Below are positions 44,428-52,408 of a DNA stretch of 64,000 nt, piece after piece. The first letter of the stretch is position 1. Every line of letters starts with the position of its first letter. A program made the position numbers and the translations under genes. Below the pieces are notes generated by a model. It was not told the DNA's origin, did not search any database, and saw only the letters and a list, made by a program, of their open reading frames with translations. This DNA comes from Bradyrhizobium sp. LTSP885 (GTDB lineage: Bacteria > Pseudomonadota > Alphaproteobacteria > Rhizobiales > Xanthobacteraceae): contig NZ_JYMT01000042.1 of NCBI RefSeq assembly GCF_000938305.1, forward strand, positions 372,001-436,000. Direction: 5' to 3'.

Positions 44428-44778
44428 TGCCCCAAGTACCACTCTGCCGGACGCCCGCCTACTCCGAGGCAGATGCACCCAATTCGTCACGATGCGGCCC
44501 ACCTTCCGCACCACATAGTGAAGATATCGCAACCGGAACACGGCGGAAATGGGGTGAGCCGCCCCGTGGTGAATGGTTCGTTGCGCACCCCTCCGTTGAT
44601 CTACGGACTTTTCATCGCGCAACGCCACCGCCCGTGGCGTCGCCTGTCCCGCGATCAGACACACTGTTGCAACAAATCATCAGTCGGGAGTGATCTCGAT
44701 TCCGACAATTGAATCTTTTTGACTGTGCAAGCTTGCAATCGTCTTCTCCCCGGCGTGGGGCGCAAAGGAACGTTTGCG
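44428..44778. other. Gene-free stretch upstream of rlpA
   Basis: 351 bp that should contain the rlpA promoter (minus strand) and the leader of the 29-codon gene that follows. No recognisable operator, repeat or RNA was found. Confidence 0.4.
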
Positions 44779-44868
44779 ATGATCGAGACGGTTACAGCGG
44801 TTATGGGCCTGGTGAGTGTAGCCATCTTTTTGGCTCATGCCGTGGAAGGCTATCGATACCGGGCCTGA
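44779..44868 (+). CDS. 29-residue single-helix membrane microprotein
   Basis: ATG at 44779 with an AAAGGAA ribosome site nine bases upstream; TGA at 44866. The product starts MIETVTAVMGLVSVAIFLAH and ends EGYRYRA: one hydrophobic helix with a short charged C-terminus. Function unknown. Support is the good ribosome site and the membrane-like composition in intergenic DNA. Confidence 0.5.
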   Translation: MIETVTAVMGLVSVAIFLAHAVEGYRYRA

Positions 44869-44967
44869 GGGCCCATTGAGGCGGAAAGACGCATCACCTC
44901 TTTCCAGGAGCGACTGTACGGAAAGCTTTAATCAATTCGGACGAGCATCGGATCAGGCAGGTGCATC

Positions 44968-45066
44968 ATGCGCAGTCACGATTTAGTCTCCGACGGATTT
45001 CTGACCCTGACCGCAGCCAGCCTTGTGCTGCTGTGCTCGAGCTTGCTGGCCTTCGCGTTTAGCTGA
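44968..45066 (+). CDS. 32-residue hydrophobic microprotein
   Basis: ATG at 44968, TGA at 45064. Product MRSHDLVSDGFLTLTAASLV followed by LLCSSLLAFAFS: a short polar N-terminus and one hydrophobic segment. It lies about 100 bp after the preceding microprotein and about 100 bp before tRNA-Ser. The ribosome site (CAGGCAGG) is weak. Unknown function. Confidence 0.35.
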   Translation: MRSHDLVSDGFLTLTAASLVLLCSSLLAFAFS

Positions 45067-45163
45067 ATATCCGAACGCTAGGCGCCTCGGCGCCAATCCG
45101 GGGCTGCAGCTTGCCCCTTTCGCGTTTCTTTCCCCTTTGCTATGCCGCTCGCATCCGAGAGAT

Positions 45164-45253
45164 GGAAGGGTGGCCGAGTGGTTTAAGGCACCGGTCTTGA
45201 AAACCGGCGTGCCCGCAAGGGTACCGTGGGTTCGAATCCCACCCCTTCCGCCA
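45164..45253 (+). tRNA. tRNA-Ser (TGA)
   Basis: 90 nt with acceptor ggaaggg/ccctTCC pairing, D-arm (ggccgagtggtttaaggc), anticodon loop cttgaaa giving TGA, a long class II variable arm, T-arm ggttcgaatcc and encoded CCA. Its 3' end is the integration site of the island that follows. Confidence 0.97.
45240..45253 (+). repeat. Left attachment core (attL)
   Basis: caccccttccgcca, the last 14 nt of tRNA-Ser, exactly repeated at 61054-61067. The integrase gene begins 162 bp to the right. In the gap, gttcgccgttgttc (45261-45274) is repeated as gttcgccgtcgttc (45333-45346), possible integrase arm sites. Confidence 0.8.
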
Positions 45254-45414
45254 GTATATTGTTCGCCGTTGTTCTCCACTGTTCGGAATCCCCAGTAATA
45301 TCAGCGCTCTCCTCGGCAAACTGTATTCTCTCGTTCGCCGTCGTTCCTCATAATCAGCGCGCTGACCGTAGCTAGGGCCCGTAGGTTCGGAGGACGGTTT
45401 GAGCGGAGGAACAC

Positions 45415-46653
45415 ATGGCTGGAAAGCTTCAAGCCCTACAGATCGAGCGCGAAACCAAGCCCGGCAAATACGCCGACGGTGACGGCCTCTATTTCGTGGT
45501 CGCTGGTCCGACGTCGCGGAGCTGGTCGTATCGATACTGGTTCGGCGGCAAAGAGCGATGGTACGGGCTCGGCTCATTCGAGAACGTGTCGCTAAAGGAT
45601 GCCCGCCTCGCGCGGGACGCCGCCCGGCTCCGGGTCAAAGGCGATCGCAACACCCCAGGCGTCGACATCGTCTTGGAGAAGCGGACCGCCCGGGTCGAAG
45701 CCCAAGCGGAAGCCGCGGCCGCTGCGGCGCCGCCGGCTCCGACCTTCAGCGAGTGCGCGCAGGTCTATATCGACAAGATGTGGGACCGCTGGAGCGAGAA
45801 ACATCGCGATCAGTGGCCGTCATCGCTGAAGACTTACGCCTATCCGACGATCGGCGATCTGACGATTGCGGAGATCAGACCGAGCCACATCCAGACGCTG
45901 CTTACTCCGATCTGGATCGCCAAGCGCGAGACCGCCAACCGGGTGCGCGGCCGGGTCGAGACAATTATCGCCGCGAACGTCGAGATCAATGATCCCGCGC
46001 CCAACCCGGCGGCGCTCACCAAGGTTCTGCGCGAGGCGCTGCCCAAACGGCCAAAGCGAGTCGTCCAGCATCATCCGGCCCTGCCCTATGAGGAAATGCC
46101 CGCGTTCATGGCCGCGCTCTCAACGGCCTCCGGACGGGCAGCGAAGATGCTTCGCTTCCTGATCTTCACCGCCTGCCGGACAAACGAGATCGTTGCCGGC
46201 GCCTGGACCGAGGTCGACCGGCCGGCATCGGTCTGGAAGATCCCCGGCGAGCGTATGAAGATGGAGGAGGATCACTCGGTGCCGCTGTCAGAGCCCGCCC
46301 TCGCTATCTTGGACGAGGCTCGGAACGGCGAGCAAGGCCAGCTGATCTTTCCAGGCGATGACGGCGAGCCGTTCTCGGAGAACGCGATGCTGGCGGTGCT
46401 GGCGCGGCTCGGCTACGGCCACGTCACCGTGCACGGCTTCCGGGCAACCTACGCAACGTGGGCCGAAGACTGCACGGATTATCCCGATGGTGTCCGCGAG
46501 GCCGCCCTCGCCCACAAATACAAGGACGAGACGACCGCGGCCTACCAACGCGGTCAGAAGCTCGAGAAACGGCGGGCCCTCATGCGGGATTGGGCCGCGT
46601 TCATCACAGGGGCGAATGTCATCGCTTTACGGGCGGGAAACGCGGGGCCCTAG
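45415..46653 (+). CDS. P4-type tyrosine-recombinase integrase
   Basis: 412 residues. N-terminal DUF4102 arm-binding domain (about 1-90), core-binding domain (about 105-210) and catalytic domain with Arg255 (ACRTNEI), His340 and Arg343 (HGFR), His367 and nucleophile Tyr377 (AAYQRG). It integrates and excises the element at the tRNA-Ser attachment site just upstream. All catalytic residues are present, so mobility may be retained. Confidence 0.95.
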   Translation: MAGKLQALQIERETKPGKYADGDGLYFVVAGPTSRSWSYRYWFGGKERWYGLGSFENVSLKDARLARDAARLRVKGDRNTPGVDIVLEKRTARVEAQAEAAAAAAPPAPTFSECAQVYIDKMWDRWSEKHRDQWPSSLKTYAYPTIGDLTIAEIRPSHIQTLLTPIWIAKRETANRVRGRVETIIAANVEINDPAPNPAALTKVLREALPKRPKRVVQHHPALPYEEMPAFMAALSTASGRAAKMLRFLIFTACRTNEIVAGAWTEVDRPASVWKIPGERMKMEEDHSVPLSEPALAILDEARNGEQGQLIFPGDDGEPFSENAMLAVLARLGYGHVTVHGFRATYATWAEDCTDYPDGVREAALAHKYKDETTAAYQRGQKLEKRRALMRDWAAFITGANVIALRAGNAGP

Positions 46654-46759
46654 CCCGGCGTCCTCCTGACCACCCGAGCCCGTGGTTTCACGGCATTGTC
46701 TCCATCTCCCAATCCATGGTTGTATTAAACATTGACTAAAACCAATGGGGGGACTGAAA

Positions 46760-47203
46760 ATGAAGCAGATCATTTTGGTTGCGGCACTGGTACTCGCCAC
46801 GACCTCTCTAAGCGCTCAAGAAGCGACTATTCAACTCGGGCGGAAAGCCAACGGCTTTTTATTGCCCCCGCCGGCTATAGACGTCACGCCGTGTATGGCG
46901 ATCAATCTTGACCCATCATTAAAGAACTACAACGGTCTTGCTCGGCGCGTACAGAAGAGCGGCCAAGCGGTCATCTGCACACAACGCATTCCACGCGAAG
47001 TAAAATTCTCTGCACTAGCCTGCTACGTTTACAGCACGAAAGCAGAAGCTCGTGGGCCGGTCGCCTGGTACGAAGAACAACTGTGGACGACGACCGAAAG
47101 CCTCACCGAAAACACCCTACCCGATGGCACGCGACAGTACTGCTGGGAGATTATCAATTGGGCGGACCACGAAAGAGATTTTCATATTGGAATATCTAAA
47201 TGA
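46760..47203 (+). CDS. Small exported protein, unknown function
   Basis: 147 residues with a clean signal peptide (MKQIILVAALVLATTSLSAQ) and a mature part with four Cys that could form two disulfides (VTPCMAIN, AVICTQR, LACYVYS, QYCWEI). ATG at 46760 follows a GGGGGG ribosome site; an in-frame ATG at 46745 overlaps that site. Base composition is lower in GC than neighbouring island genes. No family recognised; likely a cargo gene. Confidence 0.7.
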   Translation: MKQIILVAALVLATTSLSAQEATIQLGRKANGFLLPPPAIDVTPCMAINLDPSLKNYNGLARRVQKSGQAVICTQRIPREVKFSALACYVYSTKAEARGPVAWYEEQLWTTTESLTENTLPDGTRQYCWEIINWADHERDFHIGISK

Positions 47204-47210
47204 AACTTGG

Positions 47211-47236
47211 GGCGCGGAATGAGGTCCGCGCCTTAC
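47211..47236 (+). terminator. Hairpin after the exported-protein gene
   Basis: GGCGCGGA (47211-47218) and TCCGCGCC (47225-47232) form a perfect 8-bp stem with loop ATGAGG, seven bases after the stop codon. Only a short T-rich tail follows. Confidence 0.6.
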
Positions 47237-47612
47237 ACTCGTCAGCCGCCCCGCCGTCCGATGACGGTTGTTGCCTTCCGATGCGAACCGCAATTTGAAC
47301 GCCATGCCAGCCCGGTGAGCACGCATGTTTGGATCAATGTTTATCGGCATTTCTTGAAATCGGTCAGTTGTATGCTTCTGCAATAAGCAGGCGCTAGACG
47401 GCCACTCATCTAGCCTGCCCAGTTCAGCTGTTCTGACTCGTGTTTTACAGCGTATCTGTGATCATCGCTGGTCACCGATTGACCCCGTCCGCCGCGGCGA
47501 GTGCCATCGAGCGCGGAAATCCTGACGGGAGCGACCGCCGCCCGGAGTGCGTTGCGACGAACTGACGTCCTGACATCCTCGTGAACACCGACAACCAAGC
47601 AGGTGTTTCCCG
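47237..47612. other. Gene-free stretch before the island regulatory genes
   Basis: 376 bp with no supported gene. It should carry the promoter for the excisionase-like gene and what follows. No clear operator palindrome was found. Confidence 0.4.
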
Positions 47613-47846
47613 ATGTCAGAACCCATTACCCAGCAGAACGACCTCGCGGCGCCGGTCGTCGCGACCGCGAACCAGGCTATCCAGCGCCTGCAGGTCTCCC
47701 GCGCCACGCTCTACGAGCTGATCAACAGTGGCGTGCTCGAATCCTACACGGAGGGCCGCGCCCGCCGGATCACGATCCGCTCAATGGATCGCTATATCGA
47801 GCGTCGCCTCGCGGAAGAAGCGAAGCGCCGAAATCGCGTCGCGTGA
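47613..47846 (+). CDS. Excisionase-like helix-turn-helix protein
   Basis: 77 residues of the MerR/excisionase-type HTH domain: NQAIQRLQVSRATLYELINSGVLESYTEGRARRITIRSMDRYIERRL. Such proteins bind near attachment sites to direct excision, or act as small regulators. It is ten bases upstream of the PC4-like gene. Confidence 0.8.
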   Translation: MSEPITQQNDLAAPVVATANQAIQRLQVSRATLYELINSGVLESYTEGRARRITIRSMDRYIERRLAEEAKRRNRVA

Positions 47847-47855
47847 GCAAGCACG

Positions 47856-48134
47856 ATGACCCGGCGCCATACGCTCGACGAACCCCTCGAGGTCGACAAG
47901 TTCTGGCGAAACCGCCGGCATGACGCGGTCGTTACCTCGCTGGCGACCTTTGAAGGCAAGAACATCGTTTCTGTCCGCACTTTTGTCATGGACAAGAAGA
48001 GCGGGAAGCTCGTGCCCACGCGCAAGGGCCTTTCCATCCTGGTCCTGCGATTGCCGGAGCTCGCCAAGGCGATCAACAAGGCGCTGGCGAAGGCGCAAGA
48101 ACTTGGCCTGCTGGACGGCGAGGCCGGCGAATGA
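47856..48134 (+). CDS. PC4/p15-like ssDNA-binding coactivator-family protein
   Basis: 92 residues. DEPLEVDKFWRNRRHDAVVTSLATFEGKNIVSVRTFV...PTRKGLSILVLRLPELAKAINKAL matches the PC4 fold (four-stranded sheet plus helix) that binds single-stranded DNA. In phage elements such proteins could serve replication or late transcription. Its stop overlaps the RepA-like start (ATGA). Confidence 0.8.
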   Translation: MTRRHTLDEPLEVDKFWRNRRHDAVVTSLATFEGKNIVSVRTFVMDKKSGKLVPTRKGLSILVLRLPELAKAINKALAKAQELGLLDGEAGE

Positions 48135-49555
48135 GCGACTTCGTTGACACGTTCGAAGAGACGGCACGCCTCGATCTTCCGTATGCCGCGGAACAGGCGC
48201 TGGCGAGTTTTGAACGGACGCTCGACGCCGCACCGAGGAACAACGTCCCCCTGATATTCACGCGCGCATGTACCGAGGTGATGAGGCTCGCTAAGCCGGA
48301 TGTAAATCCGGAGGATTGGCAGAGCCTAGTCGACCACCTGTACGGCTTGGGGCGGCGCTACGAGCTTGCCGACGATGTTGTGCAAAACCTGATGGAGGCG
48401 GGTGCGCTCGCCCCGCCTGACCGGCAGCCCGGACACCGCGCTGCGCCGCCATCGTCCCCGCTCGGGCCGATCGGCAAGCCGGCACCGGACCGGGAGCCAG
48501 AGCCGACCACGCTGATAACGCCCGCCCATTGGCCCGCCGAGGCGCCGCCGCCCGTCAATTGGCTGGTGGATCACAGGATCCCGCGCGGTGACGTCACGAC
48601 GCTTCACGGCGACGGAGGCGCCGGTAAGACGGATATCGCCATGCAGCTCGCGGAAGGTTGCGCGCGCGGCGCCGGCTACTGGATGGGCCACGAGTTGGCC
48701 GCCGGGCCCGTGGTCATCCTCAGTGCCGAGGAGCCCGAGCGAGAATTGCGCCGGCGCATCTGGCTTCATAGCTGCCGGGACGGCTTCAATCCGGCGGACC
48801 TTGTCGGCCTGCACCTTTGGTTTCCCGATGATGTGGCGGGCGCGGTGTTCGCTACGCCCGCACGATCCGGGTTGATGGTGCCGAGCCCGCTGTTCCGGTC
48901 GATCGAGGCCGCGATCGTGGAGATCGCGCCGGTGTTGGTCATCGTCGACAACGTGGCCGCGACCTACACCGGCAACCAGAACGATCGCGTCATGGTCCGC
49001 AGCTATGTGAACCTCTGGCGCTCGATTGCTCGCTTGCCGAGCCTGCCCGCGGTTTTGCTGCTCGACCATCCGAGTTTGTCGGGCCTCACGAATGGCAACG
49101 GCCGTGGTGGCAACATGGATTGGCGCAACGCCGTTCGCTCAGCGCTGTATCTGCGCGTCCCAGAGGACAAGGTTGAGGCTGAGCGCGGCGTCCGCATCCT
49201 CGAGACCCAGAAATCGAACTACGGCCCCACAGGGCAGCCTGTACGCCTGCAATGGGGCGACGGCGGGCTTGCCCTGGAGAAGGGGCCAAGCTCGCTGGTG
49301 CGCCTCGCCGAGGACGCCAAGATCGATGAGCTGTTCCTGCAGCTGCTCGACAAGCGTCTCGCCCAAGGTCGCCCCGTGAGGCCCAGCACCGGCCGCGGCA
49401 GCGCGCCGGCCGAGCTCGCTGGCGATCCTGACGCCATTGGCGTGACGGCCGAGGCTTTCCGACGCGCGATGGAGCGGCTGTTCACCGCCGGCAAGATCAA
49501 GAACGTCGAGACCGGCCCAGCCTCGAAGCGCCGCAAACACATCGAGAGGGCATAG
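48131..49555 (+). CDS. RepA-like AAA (RecA-fold) replication ATPase
   Basis: 474 residues. RecA-like core with Walker A LHGDGGAGKTDIAMQLA (about 157-173), ILSAEEPERELRRRI and VLVIVDNVAATY as Walker B. This is the RepA/DnaB-like helicase group used by plasmids and phage satellites; the N-terminal about 100 residues and the C-terminal part are less conserved. The array of CCATCG repeats directly after the stop would suit its origin. Start overlaps the PC4-like gene. Confidence 0.82.
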   Translation: MSDFVDTFEETARLDLPYAAEQALASFERTLDAAPRNNVPLIFTRACTEVMRLAKPDVNPEDWQSLVDHLYGLGRRYELADDVVQNLMEAGALAPPDRQPGHRAAPPSSPLGPIGKPAPDREPEPTTLITPAHWPAEAPPPVNWLVDHRIPRGDVTTLHGDGGAGKTDIAMQLAEGCARGAGYWMGHELAAGPVVILSAEEPERELRRRIWLHSCRDGFNPADLVGLHLWFPDDVAGAVFATPARSGLMVPSPLFRSIEAAIVEIAPVLVIVDNVAATYTGNQNDRVMVRSYVNLWRSIARLPSLPAVLLLDHPSLSGLTNGNGRGGNMDWRNAVRSALYLRVPEDKVEAERGVRILETQKSNYGPTGQPVRLQWGDGGLALEKGPSSLVRLAEDAKIDELFLQLLDKRLAQGRPVRPSTGRGSAPAELAGDPDAIGVTAEAFRRAMERLFTAGKIKNVETGPASKRRKHIERA

Positions 49556-49565
49556 TCGTGACCTT

Positions 49566-49675
49566 CCATCGGTACTGCCATCGGTCTTCCATCGCTTCCG
49601 TCGCCCATGCCATCGGGTATTCCATCGCCCCTGCTATCGCCTTCGATCGGGTATTCCATCGGCGGTGTTCCATCC
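49566..49675 (+). repeat. Iteron-like array, possible replication origin
   Basis: CCATCG occurs exactly at 49566, 49578, 49589, 49610, 49622 and 49656, with variants at 49598 (ccgtcg), 49634 (ctatcg), 49644 (tcgatcgg) and 49670 (ccatcc), giving a spacing of roughly 11-12 bp through most of the 110 bp. An inverted CGATGG lies at 49692. It lies in the 229-bp gap after the RepA-like gene. One-turn spacing of a short direct repeat is the pattern of initiator-binding iterons. Confidence 0.6.
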
Positions 49676-49784
49676 CCCCACACCCCTATAGCGATGGAAG
49701 CGCCCTCGCGCGCGCATTCCACCCGTGCTCCGACCGGCTGCGCTGTCGCTCCGCTCGGTCGAACCACTCTCGAAGGATCACACC

Positions 49785-50285
49785 ATGACCGATGACAAAA
49801 CCCCGACCACCCGCCAGGCTGTCGCGGCTCAAGACCGATCCGGCAAGCTCACCGTCAGCGGCAAGCTCAAGGTCGCCTTGGATGAAATGCTGTTCAAGGG
49901 CTCACGTAGAGCCGAGGCCGCCGCCGCCGCTGGAATGACAGACCACGGCCTACGTGAGGCGATGAAGAAGGTTCACGTGAAGCGGTACTACAACGCCGGT
50001 TTGGAGGTGTTGAGGACGAGCGAGAGAGCGAGGAACATTTCCGCGCTCGCGAAGGTCCGCGACCAATCAGATAACAGCATGGCCGTCGTGAGCGCTGCGA
50101 AGGCGCTCGAGCAGCTGGCCGAGCCGAACGGGCCTGGAGGCAGGGGCGGCGGACGCACGGGAGCCGGCTGGGCGATTGATCTCTCCGAACCGCAGCTGCC
50201 CGGCCTGGTCATCGTGATCCGCCCGAGGGAAGAGGCCTCGGCACTGCCGAGCAAGATGATCGATGTGACGCCGAACGATGAGTGA
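49785..50285 (+). CDS. Phage DNA-binding protein, possibly small terminase subunit
   Basis: 166 residues. The central part (SGKLKVALDEMLFKGSRRAEAAAAAGMTDHGLREAMKKVHVKRYYNAGLEVLR) has a helix-turn-helix look, then a helical region (NSMAVVSAAKALEQL) seen in small terminase-like proteins. AAGGA ribosome site seven bases before the ATG. No large terminase gene follows. Other DNA-binding roles are possible. Confidence 0.5.
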   Translation: MTDDKTPTTRQAVAAQDRSGKLTVSGKLKVALDEMLFKGSRRAEAAAAAGMTDHGLREAMKKVHVKRYYNAGLEVLRTSERARNISALAKVRDQSDNSMAVVSAAKALEQLAEPNGPGGRGGGRTGAGWAIDLSEPQLPGLVIVIRPREEASALPSKMIDVTPNDE

Positions 50286-50651
50286 CGGAACGTCCATCCT
50301 CCACACGAAATGCAAGAAACCCCTGCAAATGCTGGCGATCTTCACTCAACGAACTCGCGGCCGACCCGCAAGCTACGGTGCAAACCCACGGAGTGCGTTG
50401 CGCGGCCGGCGCGGTGGCGCAAACTGCAGTCATCAGGACCGCAAGCCTGAGAGCACGGACCCTGGGCTTTGCGGACCGGGCGCGGTGGAGACCAAACGAA
50501 TGCAGACCCCCACCCTACCCCATCCGATATCGGCGCGGCCGCTTGGACCCCACCCGGGGGAAAAATCGGTCGCCGATCGGGCCGCTGGTATCGCTCGCAC
50601 GCGGTTGCCTTCCGATTTCTTCCGGCCCCGAAATATTTTGGACCGCTGAAA
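50286..50651. other. Gene-free stretch inside the phage region
   Basis: 366 bp after the terminase-like gene. Open frames here have no ribosome site or protein-like composition. A packaging (cos/pac) site could lie here if the neighbour is a small terminase, but nothing in the bases proves it. Confidence 0.35.
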
Positions 50652-50837
50652 ATGTCTGAGCAGGTCATGCCGCCTGGAGCCCGCGAGTCGTTGCCGATCA
50701 CCCTGCCCGACACATCGCTGGCGATCCCGCGCAGCGACGAGCGCCGCGACCTCTATCCGATCCGCAAACCGCCGGTGATCAACCGTCCGGCCAAACCCTC
50801 GCTTGGTCGTCGCCGGCGCCGCAGGTTAATGGAGTGA
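50652..50837 (+). CDS. Small phage-type protein with basic C-terminus
   Basis: 61 residues, MSEQVMPPGARESLPITLPD and a C-terminal GRRRRRRLME. Pro/Arg-rich, apparently unstructured. Near-contiguous with the next gene. Function unknown. Confidence 0.5.
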   Translation: MSEQVMPPGARESLPITLPDTSLAIPRSDERRDLYPIRKPPVINRPAKPSLGRRRRRRLME

Positions 50838-50845
50838 ACACCCCC

Positions 50846-51070
50846 ATGTCAGACGACTTAGAACCCGACGGGACCAGCATCGGCGGCCAAGCGTTCGAGC
50901 AGGTCATGCACGAACTCGGCTATCCGCGCTGGTATCGCGACGATCGAATTACCAAGGCGATCGACACTGCGTGGCAGGTATGCCGCGACACGGGCCGAAC
51001 CGCCTTCGATATTGCAGCAGCGGTCCGAACGATCGGATTGCCGCCGATGCCCCAAGGCCAATGGCACTGA
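50846..51070 (+). CDS. Small phage-type protein, unknown
   Basis: 74 residues (MSDDLEPDGTSIGGQAFEQV ... PPMPQGQWH), mostly helical by composition. GGAG 11 bases before the ATG. Part of a tightly packed run of small genes leading to the internal virion protein. No family recognised. Confidence 0.55.
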   Translation: MSDDLEPDGTSIGGQAFEQVMHELGYPRWYRDDRITKAIDTAWQVCRDTGRTAFDIAAAVRTIGLPPMPQGQWH

Positions 51071-51081
51071 AAGGTCTGACG

Positions 51082-51294
51082 ATGAAAAAGCAAAGCGAAT
51101 ATTCCGCGATCGAGTGGGCGCGATTGTTCCCCGATGAGCGCTACAGGGCCATGCAAGCCGAGAACGACGCATCGGCGGGCCGCAACATCATCCCCGTCCG
51201 CGGCGCCGACGGGCGCTCCACTGTGTTCATCGACCGCGCGACCGGCAAGCAGGTCGATGCCACGTCGGCGCGGCGCATTGGAGGACTCGTCTGA
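51082..51294 (+). CDS. Small phage-type protein, unknown
   Basis: 70 residues, MKKQSEYSAIEWARLFPDER with the later motif GADGRSTVFIDRATGKQVD. AAAGG ribosome site; stop overlaps the next ATG (TGATG). No family recognised. Confidence 0.6.
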   Translation: MKKQSEYSAIEWARLFPDERYRAMQAENDASAGRNIIPVRGADGRSTVFIDRATGKQVDATSARRIGGLV

Positions 51295-51488
51295 TGCCAA
51301 AGGGCAAATTTACGATGGTGATCGACAAGCTCGACATTCACGACCACAGCCCCCGCGGGCATCGCGCGTTCATCTGCGAGATGCTCGAGCGGGTCAAGCA
51401 GGAGGTCGGCAGCGGTACGGCCGCGTCCGGCGATGTCTCCGCTGCAGCCCATCGGGTTGTCGGCTCGTGGGAAATCGAGGGGGAGTAA
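51294..51488 (+). CDS. Small phage-type protein, unknown
   Basis: 64 residues, beginning MPKGKFTMVIDKLDIHDHSP. Strong GGAGG site nine bases upstream, overlapping the previous stop. No family recognised. Confidence 0.6.
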   Translation: MPKGKFTMVIDKLDIHDHSPRGHRAFICEMLERVKQEVGSGTAASGDVSAAAHRVVGSWEIEGE

Positions 51489-51493
51489 CAGGC

Positions 51494-51709
51494 ATGGCCA
51501 ACCTTCAGCAGCACTCGAACCTGATCACCATCTGGAATGTCTCGAACCCGAGCGCTTGCGTTCAATATCAGATCAGCAGCGTCGGCGCCCGCGAGTTCAT
51601 GGATCGCGACGCGAACTACGTCGAGACGCTGACAGCGGGTCAGACGCCCGATCCGACCAAATCCGGCCGGAACAGGATCATCATCGATGGCTTCGTTGGC
51701 CAGGCCTGA
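51494..51709 (+). CDS. Small phage-type structural-looking protein, unknown
   Basis: 71 residues, MANLQQHSNLITIWNVSNPS ... RNRIIIDGFVGQA, beta-rich composition. GGGGGAG ribosome site from the end of the preceding gene. No family recognised; position suggests a virion component. Confidence 0.55.
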   Translation: MANLQQHSNLITIWNVSNPSACVQYQISSVGAREFMDRDANYVETLTAGQTPDPTKSGRNRIIIDGFVGQA

Positions 51710-51716
51710 GGCAACC

Positions 51717-51899
51717 ATGGGCGAACGCTTTGAAACCTACGAGCAGGCTTTGGCCCGCCTCGCATCGGCTCCCTCGGAAACGAAGGTCGTCGATATCCGG
51801 ACCCGAGCGCCGTTCTATCCGCCGGGAAGCCTCGGCGCCACGCTGAAGGCCATCGCCGAAGCCTTCCCACCTGCCGAGCGATGGAGTGCCGTTCCGTGA
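51717..51899 (+). CDS. Small phage-type protein, unknown
   Basis: 60 residues, MGERFETYEQALARLASAPS then VVDIRTRAPFYPPGSLG. Its TGA overlaps the GTG start of the gp14-like gene (GTGA). No family recognised. Confidence 0.55.
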   Translation: MGERFETYEQALARLASAPSETKVVDIRTRAPFYPPGSLGATLKAIAEAFPPAERWSAVP

Positions 51900-52408
51900 A
51901 CTCGGGCCAAGCCGCAGGCGGCTCATCAATCGCCAGCATCGGCCTGTCGACCTATGCCACGTTGCTCAAAGCGCAGGGCGTGGCAACGGCCGATCAGTAT
52001 CAGGCCGACAGGCTGACGACCGCCGCGCAGTACGGCGACTTGAAAGCGGCCCAGACCGGCGGTCAAATGACGCGCAGCCTGAACCAGACGCTCGGCAATA
52101 TCGATGCAGTGCGCGCGGCGGCGAATTCCGATCCGAACTCGCCGACCGGTGCGGCCTTCCGGGACAATCAGGAGAGCATCGGTGTCACCCAGCGCGGGAT
52201 TGCAATCGGCAACATCAACGCGCAGACCGCACAGGAACGCAGCGATGCGGCGTTCTATCGGCAGGCATCTTCCGATGCGATGCTGTCGGGCGACATCTCG
52301 GCCGCAGCGGGCGTGTTCGGTGCCGCCTCGCCGCTTCTAAAGGGCAATGGAAGCAGCCAGAGCGGCGGTATGGGACTGTCACTCACAACTACGGGAGGAC
52401 TGTACTGA
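51896..52408 (+). CDS. Podovirus gp14-like internal virion protein (tentative)
   Basis: 170 residues from a GTG start with GGAG nine bases upstream; an in-frame ATG at 51881 is the alternative. Composition is Ala/Gln/Ser/Thr-rich with long helices (SGQAAGGSSIASIGLSTYATLL, QYQADRLTTAAQYGDLKAAQTG, RDNQESIGVTQRGIAIGN) ending in a glycine-rich tail, as in internal core or ejection proteins of T7-like phages. It precedes a lysozyme-domain giant protein, the usual order of ejection proteins. Assignment rests on composition and order. Confidence 0.5.
   Translation: MNSGQAAGGSSIASIGLSTYATLLKAQGVATADQYQADRLTTAAQYGDLKAAQTGGQMTRSLNQTLGNIDAVRAAANSDPNSPTGAAFRDNQESIGVTQRGIAIGNINAQTAQERSDAAFYRQASSDAMLSGDISAAAGVFGAASPLLKGNGSSQSGGMGLSLTTTGGLY

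Noticed and set aside
49566..49697. CRISPR-like appearance of repeated CCATCG motifs
   Set aside because: Repeat units are only about 6-8 bp with no unique spacers and no cas genes; helical phasing fits iterons better.
51886..52407. Upstream extension of the tail-lysozyme frame to 1245 codons
   Set aside because: This stretch is occupied in another frame by the gp14-like protein, and the ATG at 52408 has a good ribosome site and stop-start overlap.
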